Positions 24,597 through 39,015 of a stretch of 64,000 nt of DNA are shown here, piece after piece. How positions within the stretch are numbered: the first letter of the stretch is position 1; each line of letters starts with the position of its first letter. The position numbers and the translations under genes were made by a program. The notes below the pieces were generated by a model. The model searched no databases. It was not told the origin of the DNA and saw only the letters and a list, made by a program, of their open reading frames with translations. This DNA is from Prunus persica. Its lineage: Eukaryota > Streptophyta > Magnoliopsida > Rosales > Rosaceae. The DNA lies in the NCBI RefSeq assembly GCF_000346465.2, contig NC_034016.1, positions 11,093,805 to 11,157,804 on the forward strand. The letters run 5' to 3'.

Positions 24597-25384
24597 CTAA
24601 ATTATAATGGATGGAAATTTCTCATACATACACAACTCAGATGCTATGTGGGTTCGGACGTTAGACCCCATTGGCCATTTTAAAGTCATTTCAAGTAAAT
24701 CAATAACCACAATATAATAACTTGAAAATGAGAGCTCTAGCAAAAACAGGAAAAAAGAAGTGAAGATAATAATAATAATAAAAGCTAGGTGAGCGGAGTT
24801 GTACTTACAAATGTTTGTTATTGAGGTGCATCGAGATTATTGTTTAATTACAGTTGGGTTAGGTTTTTTGAAGTTGGTTTTGAAGGGCTAAAGTTGGTTA
24901 AGAATGACAAAATTGCATTACGCTAAATCCCAAAGCAGCCTAAACAAAGTTTCGTCCTTGTTCCCTACAATGAGAAACAAATGAGTTTATTAATTGCAAA
25001 AGAAAAATACAATAAATTTGCATGAAATATTCAACGTGAAAATCATGAATACCAATTGTTATGATATTTTCACCAATAAGACGTAAAGTCTTTGGAAAAT
25101 TGAAGAGTTCTAAATTAGCAATTGAAAAGTTACTGGTTTTATATTCGACTCACATAGATGATGATTATGATATATATTTGTGATTAATTTGATGTTTTAG
25201 TTCTAATTTATTTGATTGTGATAGTGTATCTTTGTTGTGAGTGTATTGACCCGTTGTAAGAGTATCTTATAAATATTGAAAAAAAAAGGAGAAGGCTCCC
25301 GAAATAGCACGGTGTGCATATTCAATTGCAGTTGAACTAGTCCAATCTTCTAATACCATTTTCTTGCCCTTCTTTTATCTTCAA
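24597..25384. other. Intergenic region upstream of MSRB2
   Basis: AT-rich DNA between the hAT element and the MSRB2 start, expected to hold the MSRB2 promoter and leader. No gene was recognised. Confidence 0.55.
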
Positions 25385-27679
25385 ATGGGCTCGCACGTTC
25401 TCAAATCCTCCCCCCTTTCTTCTTCCTCCAAGACCATAATCTTCAACCCCACAATCACACTCACTATCACGAAGCTCCTCCACCCTCCAAAACCTGCACC
25501 CACTTCTCTCTTCAGAACCCATTTCAGAGCTCTACCACCAAGACCCATCTCAAGCGTCATACCCGCTATTGGGGTTGGCGGGTCTTTGTTCCAGAGTAAG
25601 CGTAGCTTTCGCGGTGGGGTTGTTGTAGCCATGGCTGCTCCTGGGTCGGTCCAGAAATCAGAGGAGGAGTGGCGGGCCGTGCTCTCGTCCGAGCAGTTTC
25701 GGATTCTGAGGCAAAAAGGCACAGAGTAAGATGTTTGCAATTGTTTAGTTGCTTAATAATTTGATTTAGACTTCTAATCTTAATTATATTGATGCATAGA
25801 TTATGAGAAATGACTAGAAATTGCAAGCATTTTAGTTTATTTACTTGGTACTTATTTCTAAATTCATGTTTTTTTTGGAAAGTTTTGAATTGGGACTATT
25901 GGGTTTTGTGTGTTGGATAAGAGTGAAATGAGGGAGATATATATATTTTTTTGGGAGTTTGAGGCTTTGACACTGAGCATCCTTGGGTCTTGTTTCATGG
26001 TGTAAGCTTCCTAGTCTAATACAGTAAACAGGAAGTTCATTTTCAAGATTTTACTAACATTGGAGGAAAAAAAGATTATAGCAACTGAGGTCTTCCAGCT
26101 AGTTTGAATTGAGTAGGTTGAACTAGTTGGGTGAATCTCTTTATATTTGAACTGTGGGGATTACATACCAATTAGAGACTGAGCTAGTATTAATTCTTGT
26201 TCTTCATCTATTTATCCATGGCTTCTTCTAATGCTGGATATTACTGGCTTGGATAGTGGAATTTTAAATGAATATCATCATGGCTAGTATAACAGCAATA
26301 GCTGTCTTTTGCTAAATTAGTGGATTTCCGGTTTCTATCTATACAAATGGGATGAGTACAAACATCATTAGGTGGTGATAATGGTAACTTTATCATATAG
26401 AATGTTCTGATTGAGTGTTGCCATGTTCACTGCCATGACTACCACTTCCACAAGGGAGCAACGTGTAATTGGTATAGGATGTTAAATTGTCAATATGAGA
26501 AAAAGAAGGTAGGAGGAGTAGTATCTGGAAAAAAAAAAGATTCTATATTGAAATTGGGCAAACTTACAGTGATTGTCCCAAAACAAAAAAGAGGAAGGAA
26601 AAATGAATCCATGTTCATAAGGTGTGACTTTGAGATTAAAATAGATTGTCACCCTACTACGGACACTTCTTTATTTGGGAGAGGAACTGACTAGTATAGA
26701 CCAAAGATCTAGAACATTAAGCATGGCATAAGTGGAGTTGAAGTAGGGGGTGATGCTAAGTTTAAATTGCAAATGGTTATATATGCGCACTTACAGAAAG
26801 AGGGAAATTATTAGTTTGTGAACAAATAAACATTTGGTGAAACAGGAAGTGTGATATGTAGTCTCTGAGTCATAGAAAGTTTCCAGTTAATTATCCTCAA
26901 TTTCTATTTTAATTATTATTGTTGATTTTAAGAAGACCCTTACAGTCATTCTAATTACTGAAACTGTTGTGGGAAAAGAATCTGTGCGACTTACTTATTT
27001 CTCTAAACTCCTCACTTTTTAAAACAAAATTAAAACAGGAAATGGAAACCATGATAGGCTTCGATTGGAATGGCTGTTGCAAATCTTCAGAAATAAAATG
27101 GATAGCTAGATAACTACTGTGTAATTGATGATGGCATGCATTGTGCAATGTAACATGCTTAATGCTTCGTTATATTTCATGATGGTATGTAATTAATATG
27201 CAAGAATGCAAACTAACTTGTGCTCGATATTATTTGATGCTATAAAGGTATCCAGGCACAGGGGAATATGACAAGTTCTTTGAGGAGGGAGTCTATGGCT
27301 GTGCAGGATGCGGGACTCCTCTATACAGATCCACCACCAAATTTAATTCTGGATGTGGTTGGCCAGCTTTCTATGAGGGTCTTCCTGGGGCCATAAATTA
27401 TAACGTGAGTAGGCTTCCTTCGTGCTGCATTGTTGATCGTTTTATTTATTTATTAAACTTCATTCTCTTCCATCTATCAGTTCTATATTTAATGAAACTA
27501 ATTTATACTATCAGCCGGATCCAGATGGAATGAGGACCGAAATTACATGTGCGGCTTGTGGTGGACACCTGGGTCATGTATTCAAAGGCGAAGGCTTCCG
27601 AACACCCACGGATGAGCGCCATTGTGTGAATAGTATTTCACTAAAGTTTTCTCCTGCCAATTCTAATCCTTCGCAGTGA
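25385..27679 (+). CDS. MSRB2: Peptide methionine sulfoxide reductase B, chloroplastic, 2-Cys type
   Basis: Exons 25385-25725, 27248-27404 and 27515-27679 join in frame to 220 residues. The enzyme reduces methionine-R-sulfoxide in proteins, repairing oxidative damage in the stroma. Residues 1 to about 80 are a Ser/Thr/Pro/Arg-rich transit peptide. The SelR domain starts near [20 protein letters not shown]. Zinc is bound by C132, C135, C178 and C181 (two CxxC pairs). C150 in SGCGWPAF is at the resolving position and C203 in [11 protein letters not shown] is catalytic. Having both redox cysteines fits the thioredoxin-linked MSRB2 class rather than the 1-Cys MSRB1; the symbol is by family resemblance. 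AATAAA at 27693 is a candidate poly-A signal. Confidence 0.93.
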
Positions 27680-30259
27680 GCGCCATTCTGTCAATAAAGC
27701 AGTTGTCATGGTAAAGAATAAAGATTGATGCTAAATCTTTATGTGCTACTGCTGTCATTCTTCTTTTTGTATGCCTTAACTTACACATAATTTCACCAAA
27801 TTGGTCTTCTTTTTCTCCTATTCCTCCTATTCCTCCAGCTATACCAGCTGATGTTGTGTCTGAGTTCTGATGTATAGGAATGGACTCATGTATCTTCCTC
27901 AGTATGCCTTTTGCATTCTTGCTTTAGCGAGTGGTTTACCTAGAACGCAAACTAAGGTTTTGTTCATGTTCTTGTAAGCCTTAAATGCTGCATCATATTT
28001 AGTGAAATAATTCTTGCATATGTCTGTCTCATATCCGCTAGTCAGGTTTATTACTGTGACAGGGGTCGTGTAGATGTGTAGTTGTACACAGCTGTTGTAT
28101 GCAGGATTTGTTATATATGCCGCGATATACATCCAACTTCGGTTATACATTCATATTTGGTTATAGACTACACTACATTATTCTCTTCATTTTCCATTTC
28201 TACCGTTAACATGTTTTAAAAATTAAATTGGCACCAAAAAAAAAAAAAAAAAAAGTAAGAAAGAAGAAAAAAGCATAGAAAGAGGGGAAAAGAAAAGAAG
28301 CTTCTAATTTGAATGAAGCAAAGGTTTTTGGTACAAGTGATATTATGGGAAAGGAAATCGAACCTAGGGTTTCGGGTGTATAGTTAAATGCTCTCAACTA
28401 TTTGAGTTACAAATTCTTTAACTATGAATATTCGTCATCCATTAAAATTGAACCGCATGTAAATTGAGAGCGGGGAAAATTGGACTGGGGCCATATCAGT
28501 TCAAATTGATTCAATTTCCTTGGATATCTTGTATGAAAATCGAACCGTATGTAATTTTTAATTTCAGTTTTGATTTGAGAGATGAACAATACCAAATCGA
28601 ACTGTGTCCACACATAATAATGCAAGTCGTGTTGTTTTGTCTTGCCAAAATTGCCACTTACTGACTGTAGTAATAACACTTTCCTATGTAGACCATAGTT
28701 AGTAAAATACGGAATGAGAAACGTACGAAGAAAATATGTACATAGTTTATTCAGCAAAAATGTGAACAATTGAAAAATTCGGCCACTATATAATATTTTA
28801 ATATAATATATTTAAAATTTTGTAAAAAACATGTATTTTATCAACTCTTTGAAATGTGTACTGAAAATAGAAGTATTTTTCGAAGAAAATACCTGTGTAC
28901 TTATATAATACGGGAAAATGCTAACTAGGATGTAGACCATTAAAAAAAACATTTTCTCATGCAACGTTTTTTCTCTTATCTACTAAAATTTCTTGTCCGA
29001 GATAATTACAAGTCACAAGGCCTTTGCGGCCTGTGGGCAATCGCCACGTGGAAATTACGTTAGCTTCCGACTGAATAGGAGACGTTGAAATCCATTTCGT
29101 TGCCTCTAACACCTGCCTTTCCTCCACAAACTGTCAAACGCAGTCGCATACAAGGCTTATTGGATTAATCTCTATCTCTCTTTCTCATACATACATAGTT
29201 TCAAACCCACAGGCCTCAAACGTGTGTACTTCTCGTCCTCATCTTTTTGGTTCTCTTTCTTTTTTGGGTCTGGCTTTTTGGGCCAATGAGTTCCTCAGAA
29301 CGCTGAAAAAGGAAGGAGATTCAGAGGGGCCAACTGACTCAGCTCTGTGTGTTTTTCTTCAAATATATACAAAATAACTTCTGAGTTTTGTAAATTTACA
29401 GCAAAGAGTCCTTGTGATTTCTTCAATGTGGGTATTCTTGTGTCATCAGCCTCAGCACTATGTTGGAGTCGGTGACTTATTTTGAAAGCTATAAGGTACC
29501 CTCTAACATCCATTGTATAATTCGAAGTTTCAAACTTTAAGCTCCACTCATTATTTGGTATTTTTCTTAGATTAGTGTTTCCATTTCTTTGCTTTCTTGA
29601 GACTTGAGTTACCACACTAAGTCCCATCTGATTTGTGGATAAGGCTGATTGAGTTTCTTTTCTCAAAAAAGGAAAAAGAAAAAGCACTAATAGAAAAACA
29701 TAATTTTTTCATGTCAGTGTTACTAAGTTAAGTTTCTTGATGAATTCAAGTTATTTGTAGCATATTTGGTATGTATTTGTGAGCGCATTGTTCGACTTCA
29801 GCTCATATATTTGGAGCTAAATACTTCTTTTTTTGGATTGCCCAAGAAGATTTGAAAACCGTACGTAACTTTTCAGTCTTGTTACTTATCCTATTTATTA
29901 CATGTCTACCAAATGATGAACTAAAGAATGTTTTTTTCCTTAAGGTGACCACAGGGAACAATTAAAAGCAGTTTGGAAAAATTGACAGTTAGTTTGGACT
30001 TCAAATGCTGATTAATTTGTAAAATTATTCTGTCATTTATTTGTTAAAACTTTCGCCAATTTTTCCAAATAATATGTCAAAGTTTTCAATCCACAACAGG
30101 AAATCAAGAATCCAAGGCCATTAAGTTTTCCATGCTTCTTTATACTTCATTTTGATGTTGGAGTCAACTAGTAATTTGAAACTGTTCTATGTTCACATCC
30201 TTGTTAGAGAACTAAATGGTGGTAGCACTAGTCTATATCTTTTGCTCTCTTCCTTGCAG
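27680..30259. other. Intergenic region MSRB2-KEA3
   Basis: It contains the MSRB2 3' UTR, a tRNA-like SINE candidate (28232-28410) and, from about 29000, the probable promoter, leader and leader intron of KEA3, which ends at the acceptor TTGCAG at 30259. No other gene was recognised. Confidence 0.55.
28232..28410 (-). repeat. tRNA-derived SINE with poly-T tail
   Basis: On the minus strand a tRNA-like head has an A-box-like TAGTTGAGAGCA and a B-box-like GGTTCGATTTCC about 35 bp apart. An unrelated body follows and ends in about 20 T. tRNA-head SINEs ending in T are known in plants. It is not a working tRNA gene, since no acceptor stem is present. Confidence 0.5.
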
Positions 30260-30292
30260 GGATACAACACTATCAAACAAAAGAGCCCATTT

Positions 30293-32652
30293 ATGGCCTG
30301 CTCTCTTGCCATATCACGGTTTTGTGGGCGTTCTTTTATTCCATATACTAGCAACCAGCAAGTGAATCCAATATCATATGCCACTAATTACAAGATAAGG
30401 CATCCCCCCTTTGTTTCAAGAAATTTCTTAGGAAATCCTTTGTTAGCTGCTTCTGTATACAGTTGGCGAGGACTTGATTTCTCAAACCATGGACCAGCCC
30501 ATTCAGAAAGATTTCGGATGTTTGCAGCGCTTGATGTTGCCGCTGCTGTTGATGTTATTAATGATTTGGGATTTGATACTTTGACATTCTTAGCTGTTAC
30601 AGTCATTATCGTTCCTGCATTCAAGATCATCAAAGCTAGCCCTGTAAGATTGTTGTTGTATCTCGCCTTTTTTTTAAAAAACTTTTTATTCTTCTTTGGA
30701 TTATTGTCTTTTGGCATTGAGATGATTGCCCACGTTGTTTTCATAAGTTGTGTGCAATATGGGCAAGCATGTGGTAATGGTGGATTATTTGTGTATATGC
30801 CATGTACTTTTTTTTTTTTTACCCATGTGCCCAGTGTCCACCCATGTGCGTTTTTATGTGCAAACTTGGAAACTCATGCTTGCATATAACAATGTTTTGT
30901 TAATTACATGAGATGGCTTCGTAGATGACAGACAGCATATGTTATGGTTTTCAGATACTTGGTTTCTTCTTCGCTGGGATTGTACTCAATCAGTTTGGCT
31001 TGATTCGAAATCTTACAGATGTGAAAATTTTGTCTGAATGGGGGATTCTTTTCCTGGTAAGCATTCTTTCTTGTTGTGCTGTTGGAACAGTTCATAATTA
31101 TGTGGCCTTTTCTATTCTTATGCTGTACCTGTACCATGTTTATGAATACTGAAAATTCATCTCTCTCTCTCTCTCTCTCTCTCTCTATTAAACTTCTATT
31201 GTCCTTGAGATTTGAAATCAGCATCTCATACAAAGTGAGACTAAATGCCACTAGACCAAATGGTCATTTTCGATATACATTGTTGGTCTATTCCTTAACA
31301 ACTTAAGCTTTTGGGGTCAAATGGTTATCTAACATATTATCAGACCCTTGATTGCATGATGTCATGGGTTTGAAACCTCCTACTGGGTATACCCCACTTT
31401 TTTGTTGGTTAGCGAAGTGCAGAGTGGGGCTGCTGCAACTATATGTTTCCCTCTCTGTATTTATCTGCCTCTTCAGGATGGGGCTGCAGGTGAGGGATGG
31501 TGTTAGCTTGATATATATTGTTGGACCATTCCTTACCAACTTAAGCTTTTGGGTCCAATGGTTGTCTAACACTTGGGATGAACCAATAAGCATTTTTTTT
31601 CTTCGTCTGGTCACCCCTGTGTACTTCCTATGTGCAAGGGGGTGTCCTTTTCCTTTTTTTTTTTTTTTTTGCTTTTACAAAGGAAAAAGAAAGAAGGAAA
31701 AGAATCTCTTGTCTTCTTTAGTTTTTTATGCTCAAACATAAGTACATCCAGGTTAAAATTAGTTTCCTATTGGTTGATTATTGTATGCACCTAACTGTGA
31801 CACTAAAAGTAAGAAAGATAGACGTATTTAGGGATCATTAGCTGGACTTAGTGAGAATTGTGGACAGGGAAATATCTGGGAAGGTTTATGGAAGATTTGT
31901 TCCTCTTCTTTGCATAATTTTTTCTTAGACGTATGTCATTTTTCTTTCTGAAATTTGGGCTTCTCCTAAAAGTTAAAGAATGCGATTTTTCAAAGAAGCT
32001 TATAGTCCTCACATGATGATATGCTGGTCCAACATACCTCTTAAATTGTACTTCTGTAATTATGACTGTTATGTTTTCTCTTTCAGCTATTTGAGATGGG
32101 CTTGGAGCTTTCGTTTTCACGTCTAAAGGCTCTTGCAAAATTTGCCTTTGGCATGGGATTAACTCAGGTATTTCGTTGACTAAAAGCAGAACTTGCTGTT
32201 TCTAGTATCTCAGTAGTTGTGTAAATGAGATGCTTCATCTTTATTGAGCATAATTATGAAACTCAAACAGGAGTAGTTAGGGTATGAGTTAATAAAATCA
32301 TCAGATACATGTGATATAGCTGGAAAATTGTGCTTTTGGAGGTTATTTTCAGAGTTTATGGCTACACTTGTATTCTGGCAATAAGGAAGAATTCAAATGA
32401 GTATTCATCAGGAATAGTTAAGATAGAAATTGAATTGCTATTCCTATTCATTCTTTTGGCTCAGGAAGTGGAACAGATAGCAGGAAGAAATAGATATTGC
32501 ATTTCAATGATTAGTTTGCTAAATAGACTAATTGATTGGAATCAAATAACTTAATTATACTTTTAGATATCTCAATTTGTGTGAAGTTATTTATACAAGC
32601 AAATTACTGTCTAGTAACAAATTTCCTTTGTTAGATCTGTGTGTGTGTGTGC

Positions 32653-32701
<49 letters not shown>

Positions 32702-35700
32702 GTAATGAAATAAATAAAGCACCAGATAGGTCTAAATGGGACAAGCACAAATTCTCTCAAGTAAGCTCTTCTCTGTAGTGCTATTGCTTAGTTGTGGTTC
32801 CCACTTTTTTCACTGAACAAGACTTGAGAAGTCCTCTCTGGTATGAACAAACAAAGCATGCTTTACTTTATGCTCAGTTGAGAGAATTGCCACTTGGATG
32901 TACTGATCAGTCTTCTTTTTGCAGTCAATTAGACTGCAGAGTCATTCCTTCGGAAATTTCATTCATTTCTGCCACCATCCTACCTATCAGCATGTCGTAA
33001 CATTACATAGAATTTAATTTGGTTGTACTGTTAGTTGTATGATGATTGAACTATAAACTGAATGGGGAAACTTGCATATCTTAAGGGCTAAGGGTCTTGC
33101 AATACCTTTGTTTTAGGAGAATTCCATGAAAAATTGTTTTAGTTAGTAAAGAAAATACTATGAAACATTGAGACATTGTGTCTTAATGGAAATGTACTCA
33201 GTGCTTCTTTGTTGATTAATAATTTTAAACACCTTGTTATACAACCATTGTCATTACTTAGTCCTACAATTTCTCTTTGTTTGCATCTCATATGTTAAGC
33301 TTGTATTTACCTTTTATGAATGCTTTTTTTAATTGCATCGAAAAGAAAACCATTTTATAGTGCTGCTGCTAGAATTTTGACCTTTCTGTTTTTTCAACTT
33401 TCTTCCTCTTGAAGGTCGTATTGTCTACTCTTGCTTTCACAGCCTTCGAACTCCCTCCTAATGGGGCTATTGGAACCAGAATTTTGACGTTCCTCTTTAA
33501 CTCAAGGCCTGATTTGGTGAGAACTCTGCTCCATAGAACATTTTAAACATTTTTACCTATGATTTCATTCTATGTAACATGATATTACCATTCTTCTGCT
33601 TTTTTATATCTACGAACCTTTTGACTTAGTTATTTCTTGGAGTCCACTTTATCATACTGTTCAGGCTTGCATCCACTTTGGGTGTAGTGTTGACAGTTTT
33701 CTTATATTTTTCTCTTCTTCTCAGCTTATAGGAAATATGCTTTTTATAACTTAATTAAGATTTTAGCTAATGGGCAAGGTCACTAAGCTAGTGGCTAGTT
33801 GCACATATCAGGTGTTATGTTCATCCCTTTAAATTCAGGATGGTATTACTTTTTATGCTCTTAGTTTCATATCTTATTTGTCTTATGCTGCTGTATTAGT
33901 TTTATTCCATAAATATGCCATGAAGATAGACCTTCAAGCTACTGTTCATTGATTCATATGTTATATGCATAACATATGTACAGCTGCAAGCCATTACTTA
34001 AAACAGTTGAGTTACTAGACTGCTAGATAGTTTTATTTATTTATTTATTTATTTTTATCAAGGACTGCTAGATAGTTAGATGCCCAATTATGCTTTCTTC
34101 AATGGGCACTTGTAAAGAGGTTCTTTGAGCTCATGGTATAGCATGATATTTCTTAGTTTAGCTTGAGAGGTAGGCAGACTATGTGAAGTTAGAATGTGGG
34201 TGCTATTGAAAACCCTCAAAGTGATGCTTAATTTGTCCCACACCCACACTATATGATTCATGATTGGTCCCTTCAGCTCATAGTTTTTTTTTGTATCTTT
34301 TCCATTGGAATGCATGAATTGTGTCTGTTTCATCAAATGCCAACTTGGAAAATCCTGTATTTCCACATTTTTTTTGTTTGCTGTTGTGTATTGATTAGTT
34401 TTTGGTACATAAATGTCATACTAGTACATTTAGTCATTATATTTTGAAGCACTATATATTTTCTTTTATTTTAAATAGTTAAGAAATTTATTTATCTTTA
34501 TACTACATCAATTTGTTTCTTTACCAGCTATACCATTTATGTTTATGTATGCTAATTTTTGGTGTTGAAGTTGTAGCATGAAAGATAACATGCTAAAACC
34601 ATAAAACCAATGAAAATGTTGTGCATATTGTGTGGTGGTGTTTTGTATTATGACTTTGACTACTGAAGTGCAAAGTTTTTACTGTGGTGACAAAATTTTG
34701 AAACTTGATTGCATCTAATAATTTAGAATGCAGATGGAAAAACAATCCAAAACTCAATTATGCAACATTTAGCCCAAGTGTTCTTTGTAACTTTTAGTAT
34801 TTGAAATGATATCAAGCATTGAATTGATAATCTAACTAGCTAGGTGCTAGTTATGTAGTTGAGTAGACAGTACAAAACCTAACGGGAAAGTTAGATGGAG
34901 TTTCCATGAAAGGAATATGAAGGGAAGCTTGGGAATATTTCTTCAGGAATGCTCTTACAAGAGTGAAATTGCCAAATCCAATAGATGAATAGGAAAACTA
35001 AATAGTTCTCAATAAGTTTGCAATTTCTGGTTTAAGTGAAATGTTAACTGCAGATGTGAGTGGTGTGGCTCCGAAGAAACATGTTAAATTCAATTTTGTT
35101 GATACTGAAGTACTAAAATTAAACATCGAATTTATGTTTGTACATCAGATACCACAGCTTCTTCTTTTAGGCCCGCCCATAATTTAATTTTTTCCTTCAT
35201 AAATTTTTGACAACTAATTTACTTATGGTGGTACTCCAATATGAACTTCATTATCTGTATCCAAATGCTTGTCCTGATAAAATATTCAAATACGATAAAT
35301 TTTCTTTCTTAAGTTCATAAAGTTTTCTTGATGTTTAAAATCACTGGTGGTCTGTCTTTTAGTGTTTCCAACTGCATCATGATACAGAAAGCTCTCTGTC
35401 CCAGCCATTTTTAACTTCTAATTTTTTTTTGGTGTACTTCCTTTTGTAATAGGTCAACATCAGAAGCATTGATGAAGCCGTAGTGATTGGTGCTGCTCTC
35501 TCTCTGTCTTCTTCAGCTTTTGTACTGCAGGTAATTTAATTATGAAAATGCGTATACTGATTTTTCAGATGAACAAGTCTATTTTGATCAGATATAGTGG
35601 TGCCGTAACATGGTTAGTTTTCAAGCCAAAGGGATCATTTACCTTTTTTTTTTTTTTTTTCTCTGTCTTTTGCTAAGCTAAAGCGATAGTGTCTTGTGTA

Positions 35701-38700
35701 AGTATTTCTTCTTTTTGTCTAGTCTGTGGTTGTGATAAAATACTTCCCAGTTCTATTAAGAACCATGATAGTTTACTTCTTCCCAGTTTTATGGTTGTAC
35801 AATGGCATTTGTATGATGGCATTTTAGTTTTCTAACGAAGTATGAAAAATGATGCCTAGAAAACACCTCCCATCACAACTTCTTTTCGTCCCTTGATTGG
35901 GCTTAATCAATCCTATGGTGGGGAATTCAACCTCTCAGATAGTTTTGAGAGCATCCAGTATTTTGATTTGTTTAACTTCTTGCCTTTGCAATTACAAGTT
36001 CTAAAATGGACAGTAATCCCAAATGTCATGCAGTATTTCCCAAAGGTTCTTTTGTTTCCATTTTCTCATTACCTGTGTCTTCTAATTGGATTTTTCCCTT
36101 AAATCCATGGAACAAATCAAATTGAGAGGAATGGAACTAATTCTCTACTTTATTACTCATACCAATGTATTTGCTGTTAATTTATATGCAATATACTTAA
36201 TGATGTTTGATATTGCTGCATAGAGCTTACGTAGCATAATATATAGCTACTTGCAGAGAAAGGTGAACTCCCTACAAGATTTGGCTCAGCAACTCTAGGG
36301 ATACTTCTTTTACAGGTTCCATTTCAAACCACAATTGAAGTTGCATATATATTCTTTTTCTTTTTTAGGTTCAATTGTCTTGATTTGTTAAATTGAATGG
36401 AATGAGCAGTGCAATGGTGTTGCTTGTTCTTTTACTTCCCATTCTGGATTTTTCTAGGGTCATCATGCAAAGTATACATCAAGAGTATGATGTCAATAAC
36501 TAGCCCCGCCACTGCTTGATATTTGCAGGACATAGCAGTCGTACCTCTCTTAGTCATACTTCCAGTGCTGGAAAGCCAGGTATTTGAAAAATTCAATCAA
36601 CTTTATAAGCTTAATGTGGAATTTGTTAGTCAGTCAGATTTAAACGTGCAATCTTGTTAATGTCATTAGCTTCACTGAATACTGATGGTAGCACAAAATG
36701 TCTCTGTCTACTATTGAAAGGAAAAGAAAAGAAAAAGGAACAATTCCTATGGGTATGTGTACTGAGTGGTTGTCTCTTTAAGATGAGACCGCTATTCATC
36801 TTATTATGCAATCTGTGCAATGTCTTCTGTGAAGAGAATGAATTTTGGAAGAGAGAAGTTCCAATTCTATGAAAATCCAACTTAAAATTCAAAGTGATGT
36901 GGTCATTTTTCAGTTCTAGGTCTAGTTGGAAATGTAATGTCAGTGAAGGATACTTAGTGCTTGAAAAAATCACTACATTATGCTGTGGGGACTTTTTTTT
37001 TGCATTTAAAACTTTTTGGAGTTTGTCTGCTATCAGATACAAGTCACTTTTTGACCATTGCTTAATTTTTATCTTTTTTGCAGAACCTAGCAGAGGGCAG
37101 TATATGGCCAATGCTTCTGAAGGAAAGTCTAAAAGCCTTAGGTGGACTGGGTATTCTTTCGCTTGGAGGAAAATTCCTTCTTAGACGAGTGTTTGAGGTT
37201 TGCATGATAAACAGTACAGCTTAAGCTCTTGAGTATTTTTTTGTATGTTATTACTGGGCACTAAAATTTAGTTTTTAATATCAGTTTGTGGCAGAAGCAA
37301 GGAGCTCTGAGGCTTTTGTTGCGCTTTGCTTGTTGACAGTTGCAGGGACTTCACTTCTCACCCAGAAGTTGGGTTTTAGTGATACGGTTTGATATCACTT
37401 CTCAAACTTGGACCGTATTTGAGATTAATACCTGCCCTTTCTATGTAATAGTTGAGCTTCATTGCATATGCAGCTTGGAGCATTTTTGGCTGGAGCACTA
37501 TTAGCAGAAACAAATTTCCGGACACAGATTGAAGCTGATATAAGGCCATTTCGAGGATTACTTCTTGGGTTATTTTTCGTAACTACAGGGACGTCCATTG
37601 ACATGCCGGTACTGAAGTACTCTTTAGTTACAAAAAACATTTCATGTTTTCTGTTTTCAAGATTTTAAATTTTTTTTTTCCTTTTTTTTTTTTTTTTTTT
37701 TTTCCTGAGAAACAATCTTTGAAATCGTTTTTGGCTGCCTGCATGTTTTCACACAGCGTTCTGTTTTAGGTATTTCAATGACAGAATAATGTTTGTGGAC
37801 AAAGGGACAAGCAATCCCTTTTTTTCTTTCCGAAAATTGTTAACTTGGATTCATATGCCGGAGCATTTTAATATTTCCTTTCATTATTTTAATGACCTGA
37901 TAAGTGGTCCTTTTGTCTTGAAAAATAAAATGAATGTATGGTGCTTATTTCTGTACACCTACGTTACATGTTCTCGTACCCAAAATTTGTGGATGCGGCA
38001 GAAAAGCAGAATAATCACTAAAAATTCAGCATGCACAAGTCATATTTTTTTTGTATGCAGCTTCTTTTCCGAGAGTGGCCGAATGTGCTTTCACTCTTGG
38101 CAGGCTTGATTGTCATCAAGACACTGATCATAACAGCAATAGGCCCTCGTGTTGGACTCACTATAAAAGAAAGTGTAAGAATAGGATTGCTTCTATCTCA
38201 AGGAGGCGAGTTTGGATTTGTAGTTTTTTCTCTTGCAAACAGGTGAGCTATAAACTCATAACTCATAAGTTATATCAAGTAGAAAATAATCTGTGACTAC
38301 ACATTTCAGGTTTGGTATTTGTTTTAAAATTCCTGCCTTGACGAAACAGGCTTGGTGTGCTACCACTTGAGCTTAACAAGTTGCTCATAATTGTTGTTGT
38401 CTTGTCAATGGCATTGACCCCATTGCTTAACGAAACTGGAAGAAGAGCTGCTGAATTTATTGGTGACAATTTAGATGCCGAGGATGTAAGTTACTACATC
38501 ATAGAATGCATTTCAAGATTTCTGGAGGCCACCATAGCTGGCCATTGATGTATCTTCTGGATTGAGTTTCCAAGCATCAAGTCCTTTAAATCATAAGTCA
38601 AGGCCATAACGTACTCATTTAAAGTTTTATCAGAAACTGAACAGAATCATTTAAGTTTCATAACTCTACTTTTCACACTAATCCACTTTTAATTTATTGT

Positions 38701-38958
38701 GTTCGGAAAGCATCGTACAACCATCCAGTTTTTCTGAATTAGTTTTAGAGTTATGATATGTCCATATCTTCAGCTTCAATTAGTGCCTGATAAAACAAAT
38801 TTGTGCAGAAACCTGCTGAGGTGGTCAACTTTGATTCTAGTGAACCTGTTGTTATTCTTGGATTTGGACAAATGGGCCAGGTAAGGTAACTTACATCCTT
38901 TTGAGTGAGGTGTAGTTCTCAGGTCCTATTGTAATTACTCTTCTTCTTCTCCTTCTCC

Positions 38959-39015
<57 letters not shown>

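Noticed and set aside
28340..28410. tRNA-like sequence
   Set aside because: A and B boxes are present, but there is no acceptor stem or intact cloverleaf; better explained as a SINE head.
31352..31741. 129-codon open frame in KEA3 intron 2
   Set aside because: It overlaps the TRIM element and a poly-T run; no domain is seen.
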